Shown one piece after another: positions 24,562 to 32,813 of a stretch of 62,724 nucleotides of DNA. Below the pieces are notes generated by a model. That model was not told where the DNA came from and searched no databases. It was given only the letters and a program-made list of their open reading frames with translations. Positions within the stretch are counted from its first letter, which is position 1; each line of letters begins with the position of its first letter. The stretch spans positions 1-62,724 of the forward strand of contig NZ_BOPF01000052.1 in the NCBI RefSeq assembly GCF_016863615.1. The letters run 5' to 3'. Position numbers and translations under genes: made by a program. The stretch comes from Virgisporangium aliadipatigenens. Its GTDB lineage: Bacteria; Actinomycetota; Actinomycetes; Mycobacteriales; Micromonosporaceae.

Positions 24562-26421
24562 GTGCCACCCCGAGCAGCCGATCGTCGCGTCACTCCACCT
24601 CAGGCGGACCCCATCACTATACCGTCCGAGAGGAACTTGCGCATCTGGCCGCCTTCGGTTTCGGAGGTCGCTCGCTGGTGCAGAGCGCAAAAGCTGGAAC
24701 CCATTGCGCAAAGTGCGGTCGTTGGCCCTAATCATCGCGAGCGGCAGCAGCTTGCTGCGCTTGGTGGCGTCGCGGCGGCACTTGTCCGCCGTTCGGGTGG
24801 ATCATCTGCACTGGATACCTTTCCACTGGCAGTACAGCGCTGGTTGGCTGATGCTCCGGAACCGCCGCATGAGTTGGTTGAGGCGCTTTGCAAAGATATC
24901 GATGATGGAATCGATCCGTTGGCACTGGTGTACGAGCGGATCGTCTCCGGCCCTAGGCGCCGCCGGCTTGGTACCTTCTTTACTCCAACCCCAGTCTTGA
25001 ACTATGTCCGCGGAATCGTCAAGCGGGCACCGCATCCACCGCGTATCGTCGCTGATCCGGGGGCTGGGGTTGGCGCATTCACGGTCGCAGCGTTGAGATG
25101 GTGGAGGAACTGCGAAATCCATGCCGTAGACGTCAACCTGGTCACGCTTGGCCTGCTTGCCTCTCGACCCGATCTGAAGATGCCTGGATCCGGGATCGGC
25201 AGCAACTCGCGGCTTAGGGTTCGACATGAGGATTTCCTGGAATGGCTCACCTTCAGGTGGCCCAATTTGCATGGGCCGCGCCTATTGCTCGGGAATCCTC
25301 CATATACGAGGCACCAGCAGTTGACTGCTGCCGAGAAGGCTTCCGCTCGGGCCGCTTCGGGGGACCTATCGCCGGGCGCACGATCAGGCCTCTCTACGTA
25401 TTTTCTGGCTGCTTCTTTGGCAGCACTCGGCCCGGAAGATTCGCTGTGCTTGTTATTGCCCGCGAACTGGCTAGAGGCACACTATGCAAAGTCGGTTAGG
25501 CAGCGAATTTGGATGAACGCTAGGCGACCAACCGAGCTTCACCTCTTTTCGAACGATTTGAACGTCTTTCCGAACGCTCAAGTAGCGGCAATGATTATCT
25601 ACGTAGGACCCGAACGAAAACGAAAGCAGCCGCTAAAAATCTTTCGTGTGGCAGGCGATCTGGAGTCCGGTTTCATTGAACCCACTCCAAGCGAGGTTCA
25701 ACGCGAAGGTGTCACGCCGCCGAGCTTCAGCCCACGCAAGCTGCTCGCTTCTCCGAGTACCGCCATTCGCGCTATACGCGGAGCGGAGCCTGTGCCCCTC
25801 GGGGTACTTGCGGTCGTCCGACGCGGAGTTGCTACTGGAGCAAACGCTTTCTTTCTGCGAACAAAAGTAGAAGCGGATGCCTTGCCAATTGGATCCTGCA
25901 TCCCCGCCATCAGCCGGCTGCGCGACCTGCCTGGGGACGAACTCAATAGGGCCGCCCATGCAGACCTCAGCGGTCGTAGCGGGCGGTGTTGGCTCCTCAA
26001 TCTAAATGAAGACATGGCGAAGAATGCACGCATTGAGGAATTAATTGCCGAAGGCGAGGTTCAAGGCTACCACAAGGGCTATCTCTGTCGGACCCGCGAT
26101 CCTTGGTACATTGTTGAGAAGATCTCCGTACCCGACATTCTGATCGGCCCAATGGGGAAGGAAACATTTCGGGTCGTCGTAAACACCGTGGGCGCAACAC
26201 CCACCAACACTCTCTATGGTCTCCGCCTCAATAGGCGCCGTTCTGGCGGGATCACTGAGGAAATCGGTGCTCTTGCGTCTTGGCTACGGAGCGACTCCGG
26301 GCAGGATGCGATGCGAGTGGCCGCGAGAAGTCACCATGGTGACGGCCTTGTGAAGTTGGAGCCAGGTGCACTCAAGCAGGTCATGGTTCCTTGGACTGTT
26401 GCGAACCTACTGATGGGGTGA
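24562..26421 (+). CDS. Eco57I-type adenine-N6 DNA methyltransferase
   Basis: 619 residues from GTG 24562, with AAGGAAG seven bases upstream. Motif X-like GTFFTPTPV (137-145), motif I VADPGAGVGAFT (163-174, SAM binding) and motif IV NPPY (245-248) define an N6-adenine methylase. The C-terminal half (about 300-619) would recognise the DNA target. No nuclease motif is in this chain, so cutting, if any, would come from neighbours (DUF3883, PIN, ParB). It lies 101 bases after the DUF3883 gene on the same strand. Residues about 451-590 have a decayed second copy at 27240-27670, beyond the IS630 element. Confidence 0.92.
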   Translation: MPPRAADRRVTPPQADPITIPSERNLRIWPPSVSEVARWCRAQKLEPIAQSAVVGPNHRERQQLAALGGVAAALVRRSGGSSALDTFPLAVQRWLADAPEPPHELVEALCKDIDDGIDPLALVYERIVSGPRRRRLGTFFTPTPVLNYVRGIVKRAPHPPRIVADPGAGVGAFTVAALRWWRNCEIHAVDVNLVTLGLLASRPDLKMPGSGIGSNSRLRVRHEDFLEWLTFRWPNLHGPRLLLGNPPYTRHQQLTAAEKASARAASGDLSPGARSGLSTYFLAASLAALGPEDSLCLLLPANWLEAHYAKSVRQRIWMNARRPTELHLFSNDLNVFPNAQVAAMIIYVGPERKRKQPLKIFRVAGDLESGFIEPTPSEVQREGVTPPSFSPRKLLASPSTAIRAIRGAEPVPLGVLAVVRRGVATGANAFFLRTKVEADALPIGSCIPAISRLRDLPGDELNRAAHADLSGRSGRCWLLNLNEDMAKNARIEELIAEGEVQGYHKGYLCRTRDPWYIVEKISVPDILIGPMGKETFRVVVNTVGATPTNTLYGLRLNRRRSGGITEEIGALASWLRSDSGQDAMRVAARSHHGDGLVKLEPGALKQVMVPWTVANLLMG

Positions 26422-26457
26422 CGACGTGGCCGGTTCAGTTCAGCGAAGCCACAAGGC

Positions 26458-26472
26458 TTGAATGGTCAGGTT
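26458..26472 (+). repeat. Left terminal inverted repeat of the IS630 element
   Basis: TTGAATGGTCAGGTT matches the inverted right end (27218-27232) at 14 of 15 bases. Confidence 0.75.
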
Positions 26473-27217
26473 TGTGTCGGGGTTCGAGGGTGAGGCCGGC
26501 GTGGGCGGGGAACCCGTCGAGGAGGTCGATGCGGTACTGGATGCTCTTGAGCCGGTGCTTGACGATCGCCTGGAGGTGGTTGATGCCGGTGACGGCGAGG
26601 TGCCGATGCTGCCTTTGAGCTGCGACCAGACGCCTTCGGTCGGGTTTCAGGTCCGGGGCGTAGGCGGGGAGTGGGATGACCTGCAGCCAGTCTGGCGTCG
26701 ATCATCTGCCGCATCGCGGCGCTGATGTGGGTGTTCAAGTTGTCCCAGACCAGCAAGATCTGCCCGGCGAGTTTTGGTGTGCGGCGTCGATCAGGGCGAT
26801 GTAGTCGCATTCGCTGAAGGAGCGTCGTTCGCCCTTGCGGTTGCGGTGCGCGCCATCGTGCGGTAGATCAACCGGGAGCGGCGTCCGGGTCGGTAGCCGG
26901 TCAGACGGCCTGCTCGTCACGCTCGACCGCGCGATGTTTCGGCACCTGCACCGACCAGCCGAGGCGGTACATGATGTTCGCGGTCCCAGCGCAGCGTGTA
27001 CCGGACGTGGAACTCCGCGCGATCAGATCCGACATCCTGGCAAAGGTCCAGCGTTGATCGTCACCGAACCCGTGCACCGCCGGGCCCTCATCGAGCGCCT
27101 CGGCGAGCCGGGCCAGCCGAGATTCGTCCAAGCCGCCACCGTCGGGATGTTTCATCCCACCGGCCTGCCGACCCCGATCGACCGATGTCACGCCGACACA
27201 CCGGACACCCATCGCTC

Positions 27218-27232
27218 AACCCGACCATTCAA
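27218..27232 (-). repeat. Right terminal inverted repeat of the IS630 element
   Basis: The reverse complement reads TTGAATGGTCGGGTT, one mismatch from the left end at 26458-26472. Confidence 0.75.
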
Positions 27233-27239
27233 CCTCTGT

Positions 27240-27670
27240 GGCCAGCTAAGGGACGCAACCAGCAGACTCCTAGACGCTAGTGAGCACCCTAGGCTTGCGG
27301 ACTCCGGCGCCCGCTGCTGGCTCTTGACGATTGACGATAGTAAAGGTGGCCATCCCGAGGTTAGAAAGATCGTAGATGAGGGCGAAGCGGCCGGTTTCCA
27401 TCTGCGTCATCTATGCGACATCAGGGATTGCTGGTCCGCCATCGAAAAAATCGCCGCACCAGACATTCTGGGGCCCAATGGGAAAAGAATTTTCGCATCG
27501 TCGTCAATAGCGCAGCGGCCATCTCCACCAACACTCTATGCGGACTACGCCTAAAATGGCGCGACAATAGAATCATGCACAACGTGCACAAACTTACCTT
27601 CTGGATCGGTAGTGCACCTAAGCAGGAGGCTCCAAGGAGGGCGGCACGGAAGCATCACAGCGACGTCTAG
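27240..27670 (+). pseudogene. Remnant of a second methyltransferase C-terminal region
   Basis: Read in two frames, this DNA gives LRDATSRLLDA, GARCWLLTIDDSK, IVDEGEAAGFH, HLCDIRDCWSAIEKIAAPDIL, then after a frameshift FRIVVNSAAAISTNTLCGLRLK and AARKHHSD. Each piece matches, in order, residues about 451-590 of the intact methylase (LRDLPGDEL, GRCWLLNLNED, YIVEKISVPDIL, FRVVVNTVGATPTNTLYGLRLN, AARSHHGD). There is clear nucleotide-level similarity too (GACATTCTG..GGCCCAATGGG). It is a diverged, frameshifted copy, not a recent duplication. The IS630 element separates it from the intact gene and may have removed its 5' part. Confidence 0.75.
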
Positions 27671-27944
27671 TCGAGCTCGAACTAGGAGCCTTAAAGCTGC
27701 TACATCTTCCCGGACAGCATCGCAAGTCATTTTCAATATCAGGCGTTGCCTTTGCCCAGGGATCACAGCCGCCTGCCAGCAGTCGAAGCCCTGCCGCGAC
27801 GCCGGCAGACCTCCTCCCCCGGCATCGCAGCCGGACAGAGATCCGCCGCACGGAGAGGACTTCCCTGAGGGCTACAGCAGCACCGGCAGGTACGCTGTGT
27901 GTGACTGTGTCGACATGTGTGAACAGGGAAGGAGCGGGCAACGC

Positions 27945-30419
27945 ATGACAGCCGCTGTTCCAGAGCAACTCTCGTTTACAGTCGATACGCACTTGTTGCG
28001 TGAGCTTGGTGCGCTTCTAGTCGGCCGAGAATCTACCGCTCTGCTCGAGCTGATCAAGAACTCGTACGACGCCGACGCTCGTCGCGTGACTGTACACGGC
28101 GAGGCGCTGCACGACCCTTCAGGCTACATCCTAATTTCCGATGATGGGAATGGAATGACGTTCGCGAGGTTCCGCGACGCATTCCTGAGAATCGCAGGTC
28201 GTGACAAAGAGAATAACCGACTTTCGCGCCGCTTCGGTAGACGTTTTACCGGGGCGAAAGGTATCGGCAGGCTCTCAGCTCATAAACTTGCGAGCTCTTT
28301 GATAATTGACAGTCTTCCTCGCGACCTTCCCGATCGCGATAATATCGATGAGGTGGTTGGCGTCCATGCCAGGCTCGACTGGGATCGCATGGAGCATGAG
28401 CACGAGGATCTTGGGTCTCTCGGGGACACGCTAATCGCTCGCCGCGTCGAGGTCACGGAGGACGCACCGAGAGGAACTAGCCTCACCTTGACGGGCCTGC
28501 GCGACAGTTGGCCGCAGTCACGGCTAGGTCCGTTTCTTTCAGAGATCCGGCGCTGTCGACCGCCTGAGGTTCTAATTGGCAGGCTTCCGGCAGAAGTGAT
28601 TCGCGATCCGCTTCTGTTCGCGGAACCGATCATCCGCGAACATGGACCAGACGATCCAGGGTTCTTCCTTGAGTTGACCGGTGATTTCGAGAGCGGCGAC
28701 GAACTCTGGTTGACAATGGCACACAGAGCCGACTGGATTATCGAGATAGACAGCACTTCTAAAGGCGTCAACTACGGAGTCTCCCCAACAAGGCGAACGT
28801 TCGAGAAGCTCTCCAAGCGAGCGGAACCGTCGTGGATTCGGACCTATCGTTTCTCCGGGACCCATCCCGATCCAAAGCGGGGGCCCTTTTTTCAAGCACG
28901 GATTATGGTTACAGAGGGGACGCTGGGCCCGGCTCGTAGCAGGGCGCCCCTCGCCAACTTCTCCCGACACGAATCCGGCATCCGCGTATTTCTTGAGGGA
29001 TTCCGCGTGCTGCCTTATGGTTCCGCCGGTGATGACTGGCTTCTTCTCGACCGGGACTACGTTAAGAGGCGCCGTGAGTACCAAGTCGATGTAGAGGACT
29101 CAGAGCTCTCCCCGGTCGACAACGAAGGCTTCTTTCAGCTCGGCAATCGCGCATACTACGGAGCGGTCTTCTTGACTGAAGGCCGAGCACCGCACCTTCA
29201 AGCGCTAGTCAATCGCGAAGGTTTTCTTCCGGACTCTTACTTTGAAAATCTTCGGTCTATGGTCCGATCCGGCGTTGACCTCTGCGTCAGGACACGCGCA
29301 GCTTTAGATCGTCGAATCACGGATTCTGAAAAGCATACCGAGCGCCGCAAGAGTGCATCCTCTGAACAGGAGCCCGCTCGAAGAATAGACGAAAATGGTA
29401 ACACTTCGAATCAAGAAACTGGGTCTGACCGGCAGGACTTATCTACGACGCCAGCATCTACCGGATCGACCAGTTCACCGGCGGTAAAAGCACCCCAGGC
29501 AGTTTCACCGTCTTCTGGAATCGCTAGCCTGGAAGAAGTCTTAAGTAATGCGGTTCAGGCGTTTTCGGACGCTAGGGCCTCACAGACAGACGAGTCATCA
29601 AAGAATCTCGGTCGTGTGGTGCAGGCCCTTGATCTTGTACGGCATCAGATAGAGGATGTCCGCGACGAGCATGTGATGCTCCGAACCCTTGCCGGACTAG
29701 GAACACAATACGCGGCATTCGTCCATGAGGTTAATGGCCTCTTGTCACAGGCTCAAGCGATGCGCCGATCTGTCGAACGGCTTATGGACGCTGGCCCATA
29801 CACGCCTGAGCAACTGCGAGGGCTGCGGCGCATCCTGGGAACATCCGACGAACTCGTGCAGGCACTTACGCGCCAAGCAAGCTATCTAAGTGATGTCATT
29901 GGTCCTGACGCAAGGCGCCGGCGACAGCGCCTAGTAGTGCGAGACCGCATCGAATCGGCCCTTCGCCTACTTCAGTCGCGTATTGGTCGACGACAACAGA
30001 TCGTTACCATTACAGTGGATCACTTAACAAAATCTCCCCCAATCTTTCCTGCCGAGCTCGCGATCGTTCTGACCAACCTCCTTACCAACGCCGTAAAGTT
30101 TGCAGGCATCGGTGGAAAGATCCTGGTGCGCGCCTGGCTAGACGAGCGTGCGTCGCTCCATTTGGTTGTAGAAAATTCGGGTTTGGCCGTCGCCACAGCC
30201 GACAGAGAGCGATTCTTCCGGCCCTTCGAATCGACGACGGTCGAGATCGACGCAGTTCTTGGGCAAGGCATGGGCCTTGGCCTACCTATCGTGCGGAGCC
30301 TTCTCGCGGACTACAACGGCACTGCCCAATTTGTCGACCCTTCTGACGGATTTCAGACATCGGTCGAGGTAGTACTTCCTGATCCCCGCCCTCGGCCTCC
30401 ACGTGATCAACCGACGTGA
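27945..30419 (+). CDS. GHKL/MORC-like ATPase fused to a histidine-kinase-like C-terminal half
   Basis: 824 residues from ATG 27945, after AAGGAGCGGG; the frame is open back to 27612, but that extension crosses the remnant region and lacks a ribosome binding site. The N-terminal GHKL ATPase domain is intact: N-box E35-LIKN39, D66-DGNGM, and lid GAKGIGRLSAHKL (103-115), as in MutL/Hsp90/MORC proteins of restriction-linked operons. Residues about 480-560 are a Ser/Thr-rich linker. The C-terminal 250 residues look like a histidine kinase: AAFVHEVNGLL with H594 in the H-box position, NLLTNAVKFAG (N-box) and GQGMGLGLPIV (G-box). Two ATP-binding folds in one soluble chain is unusual. No membrane helix or sensor domain is seen. 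Confidence 0.88.
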   Translation: MTAAVPEQLSFTVDTHLLRELGALLVGRESTALLELIKNSYDADARRVTVHGEALHDPSGYILISDDGNGMTFARFRDAFLRIAGRDKENNRLSRRFGRRFTGAKGIGRLSAHKLASSLIIDSLPRDLPDRDNIDEVVGVHARLDWDRMEHEHEDLGSLGDTLIARRVEVTEDAPRGTSLTLTGLRDSWPQSRLGPFLSEIRRCRPPEVLIGRLPAEVIRDPLLFAEPIIREHGPDDPGFFLELTGDFESGDELWLTMAHRADWIIEIDSTSKGVNYGVSPTRRTFEKLSKRAEPSWIRTYRFSGTHPDPKRGPFFQARIMVTEGTLGPARSRAPLANFSRHESGIRVFLEGFRVLPYGSAGDDWLLLDRDYVKRRREYQVDVEDSELSPVDNEGFFQLGNRAYYGAVFLTEGRAPHLQALVNREGFLPDSYFENLRSMVRSGVDLCVRTRAALDRRITDSEKHTERRKSASSEQEPARRIDENGNTSNQETGSDRQDLSTTPASTGSTSSPAVKAPQAVSPSSGIASLEEVLSNAVQAFSDARASQTDESSKNLGRVVQALDLVRHQIEDVRDEHVMLRTLAGLGTQYAAFVHEVNGLLSQAQAMRRSVERLMDAGPYTPEQLRGLRRILGTSDELVQALTRQASYLSDVIGPDARRRRQRLVVRDRIESALRLLQSRIGRRQQIVTITVDHLTKSPPIFPAELAIVLTNLLTNAVKFAGIGGKILVRAWLDERASLHLVVENSGLAVATADRERFFRPFESTTVEIDAVLGQGMGLGLPIVRSLLADYNGTAQFVDPSDGFQTSVEVVLPDPRPRPPRDQPT

Positions 30420-30474
30420 TACACCAAGGTTCCGCACGGTGCAGTAGAGTACGTGCGCCAGGAGGGAGGCGCGG

Positions 30475-31638
30475 GTGCTTGATCCATTTGATCGAAATGA
30501 TCAACCCGTTGTCTACCTCGTAGACGACGATCCACAGCTGGCAGCGGTAGATGGCTTAGAGGCCTTTGACGTGTCAGCCAGCTGGCTTCACCCGCTCGAG
30601 GTTGCCGCACATCACCTCGAGACAGCCACCCTGCTGGCCGTTGACGAGTATTTCGATCTTCGCCATGAAACCTATGGCGACGACCTCACTCCGCTGTCAC
30701 CGAATCTTCCGATTTCGACGGTTCCCCAAGACGGCTTGGCGTTGGCGGCCGTGCTTCGGTCAGCTAGCAAACCCCTTCGCCGGGGACGGCAGCCCATCGG
30801 TATCACCTTGCGCACCGGACAATTGGATGAGCTGACCGTTGGTCTTCCCCGAGGGGTTCGCCAGCCGTTGGTGGCTGCTGCTCATGATCTTGAGTGGGTT
30901 GTCGCTAAACAGCAGGAACAAGTCGTTTCGCTTGATCAGTCCGACACGGATCCATTAGGTCAGGTCGCAACCCTCGCGAAGGCACTTTTCTCATATCCCT
31001 CGGCCTGGTCGTCTCGCACTGCGCGTGAAACTGGTCTTCGTTGGCTATCAGTGCCGTCACGTGACTGGGAATCCCTCGCGATTCGCCAAGCGCTCCAATG
31101 CCGGCCTCCGATCGAGGTCGCATCTACGAGTCAGCATGGCCTGGCTTGGGTCCGGTGGCTTGCTCAGCGGATTTTGCCGTTTCCCACGTTCTTGTTAAGT
31201 GTAAATCGCACAGCCACGCTACTGGGAATTACTGGCTCGAGTCTGCTTAGGATTCTGGGCGAGGATTCAAGCGTTGCAGACTCGCTGCGCACCTGTCTCT
31301 ATGACGGACCACTCCGCGGCCTCCAGGGCGTGCGTTTCTGGCGTGCGGGTATTCACCATCTCATTGGTGACCTAGTAGGGCCGGAAGATCTTGACGAACC
31401 ACGCGAAATTGGGGACGCCATTTGCTCTAGAACTTCACTTGCCGTACCACTCGACATGTTCGACCCCATCGTGTGCATTAATCGCGATTATCAGGAGACC
31501 GAGCCGCCGGTCGAACGCTCTAGTGCGGAGAGGCTTGTGCCCGATGGCTGGCCCGCGTATGCAGATGCAGCGTGGGGGAAGAAGGAGGACGTCGATCAGG
31601 GCGAGATGGTCGAGCTTCTTGTCCCGAAACTAGCCTAG
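30475..31638 (+). CDS. Receiver-like partner protein, otherwise unrecognised
   Basis: 387 residues from GTG 30475, with GGAGGGAGG upstream, 55 bases after the GHKL/kinase gene. Residues 10-75 resemble a response-regulator receiver: VVYLVDDDPQ (acidic triad D17-D19) and LLAVDEYFDL, where D57 would be the phospho-acceptor. The rest of the domain is hard to align, so it may be a degenerate receiver. The remaining 300 residues have no family I recognise; there is no DNA-binding winged helix at the C-terminus. By position it is the natural partner of the kinase-like half of the previous gene (inference). It is followed by the PIN-like gene after nine bases. Confidence 0.75.
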   Translation: MLDPFDRNDQPVVYLVDDDPQLAAVDGLEAFDVSASWLHPLEVAAHHLETATLLAVDEYFDLRHETYGDDLTPLSPNLPISTVPQDGLALAAVLRSASKPLRRGRQPIGITLRTGQLDELTVGLPRGVRQPLVAAAHDLEWVVAKQQEQVVSLDQSDTDPLGQVATLAKALFSYPSAWSSRTARETGLRWLSVPSRDWESLAIRQALQCRPPIEVASTSQHGLAWVRWLAQRILPFPTFLLSVNRTATLLGITGSSLLRILGEDSSVADSLRTCLYDGPLRGLQGVRFWRAGIHHLIGDLVGPEDLDEPREIGDAICSRTSLAVPLDMFDPIVCINRDYQETEPPVERSSAERLVPDGWPAYADAAWGKKEDVDQGEMVELLVPKLA

Positions 31639-31647
31639 GTTGACCAC

Positions 31648-32274
31648 GTGCAGCTTGTCACGAGCATTGCGTCGCCAGCAGTTGTCGGCGACTGCGACGT
31701 CTTACTCTGTGCAGGCTTCGTTGACAAGCAATACGGGTTAGGCATGCTGTACAAGCGCCTCAATCCTCGACTATGCATTCCCCCTGCGGTGATCGACGAG
31801 CTGGCAAAGCATCGCCGGAGCAACAACGGCCATCTACGAGGGTCCGCAGAAAAGATCCTTGGCCGGCGTGCAGTGTTTATCAACCGAATTGAAGACAATA
31901 GCCAATTGAACGCTCGGCGGGCAGTTCGAAGAGAGATCGAACTCGCGGAGGAACGTTTGGCTAAGTCCCGGGGACGGGACTATCGGCCGAAACCTTACGG
32001 CCACTCAGGCGAAATTCAAGGCATTCTGGCTGCCCACAACGCGGGCGGGATTTTCCTGTCGAACGACCGGGCCGCTTTGTTTGTCGCGCACAGCAGAGGA
32101 ATTCCAATCGCCACTTACCCCACGCTTCTTGCCGCAGAGATACGAGACGGAGCACTCTTGGCTGAAGACGCTTCGCAAGTTTGCAGCAGCATTGTCGATA
32201 TCGGATGGAGTTGCGGCGTTAGCGACTTCAGCGCTTTGAGATTAACTGAACTAATTGTTCCCGACGGGATCTAA
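31648..32274 (+). CDS. PIN-like nuclease-fold protein, last gene of the island
   Basis: 208 residues from GTG 31648, nine bases after the receiver-like stop. The PIN acidic set is visible: D15 (VVGDCDVLL), E51 (PPAVIDELAKH), E122 (GHSGEIQGILAAH) and D140 (FLSNDRAALFVAHSRGI). PIN proteins are metal-dependent RNases, often toxins or effectors. No antitoxin gene lies next to it, which argues against a simple VapBC toxin and for a role as an effector of the island (inference). The C-terminal 40 residues are not conserved-looking. Confidence 0.8.
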   Translation: MQLVTSIASPAVVGDCDVLLCAGFVDKQYGLGMLYKRLNPRLCIPPAVIDELAKHRRSNNGHLRGSAEKILGRRAVFINRIEDNSQLNARRAVRREIELAEERLAKSRGRDYRPKPYGHSGEIQGILAAHNAGGIFLSNDRAALFVAHSRGIPIATYPTLLAAEIRDGALLAEDASQVCSSIVDIGWSCGVSDFSALRLTELIVPDGI

Positions 32275-32634
32275 TTTGGTCATATTGCATTCGGCGCTGG
32301 CGTGTCGTCTGGGCAGGAACAGGACGGCGCTGATATCACGGGTGCCTCGATAAGTGCGATTATCGTGCGTCTTTCGTTACGCGACCAGCGGACCAGCCAA
32401 CTCTACCTAAAGATGACATCCCGGTGCCGTGGCATCGCCCAGCTCGACTGAAACGCAAGCACGCACGTAGGCCGCGGCTCGTACACTGTCTCAGACTGGC
32501 GTCGGTCGTCCAACCGGACCTCGCATTCAAGGCCGGTGGCTTGAAGAGCGTGTGTTGGCTTCATCTGGAATCCGCCGTTCGGTGGCAGGCCGACAAGCCT
32601 CGTTGGCAAGGGCAGGTGGTCCAGCTCGAAATAC

Positions 32635-32760
32635 GCTCGGCCTGCGGGTGGTGGTCGAGGGAGACGATGAGGCACAGCTCGTGCTGCTGGCCGGAATGGG
32701 CTGCCGCCTCGTGCAGGGCTACCACCTCGGCCGACCCGAGCCGGTCGAGTCTTTGCAACG
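32635..32760 (+). pseudogene. EAL-domain remnant (cyclic-di-GMP phosphodiesterase fragment)
   Basis: The plus-strand translation contains LGLRVVVEG, EAQLVLLAGMGCRLVQGYHLGRP and EPVESL, the C-terminal end of EAL domains (usual form VVAEGVE, GCD.VQGY.LGRP.P). The rest of the EAL domain, including the catalytic EXLXR, is absent and the frame upstream is not EAL-like. This is a gene fragment, presumably left by rearrangement next to the Tc locus. Between 32275 and 32634 I see nothing else I can identify. Confidence 0.65.
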
Positions 32761-32813
32761 AACGGGCGGCCGCGCTATCCGCAACGACCGTCTGGGACCC
32801 GGCGGCCAATGCC

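Larger units (their letters stand above)
26456..27234 (-). mobile_element. Decayed IS630-family insertion element
   Basis: Minus-strand translation, broken by several frameshifts, gives the parts of an IS630 DDE transposase in order: LAEALDEGPAVHGFGDDQRWT and RLGWSVQVPKHRAVERDE (N-terminal winged helix, near 27200-26920), SFSECDYIALIDAA (near 26800), LVWDNLNTHISAAMRQMI (catalytic D and H region, near 26740), and LKSIQYRIDLLDG with FPAHAGL (C-terminus, near 26530). The element is about 780 bases, shorter than intact relatives, so it has internal deletions and is dead. Matching terminal repeats bound it. It sits just after the methylase and in front of the second methylase remnant. Confidence 0.8.

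Noticed and set aside
27612-27944. N-terminal extension of the GHKL/kinase gene
   Set aside because: It crosses the methylase remnant and has no protein-like composition; ATG 27945 has AAGGAG upstream.
31648-32274. VapC toxin of a toxin-antitoxin pair
   Set aside because: No small antitoxin gene lies next to it; it follows the receiver-like gene by nine bases and fits better as part of the island.
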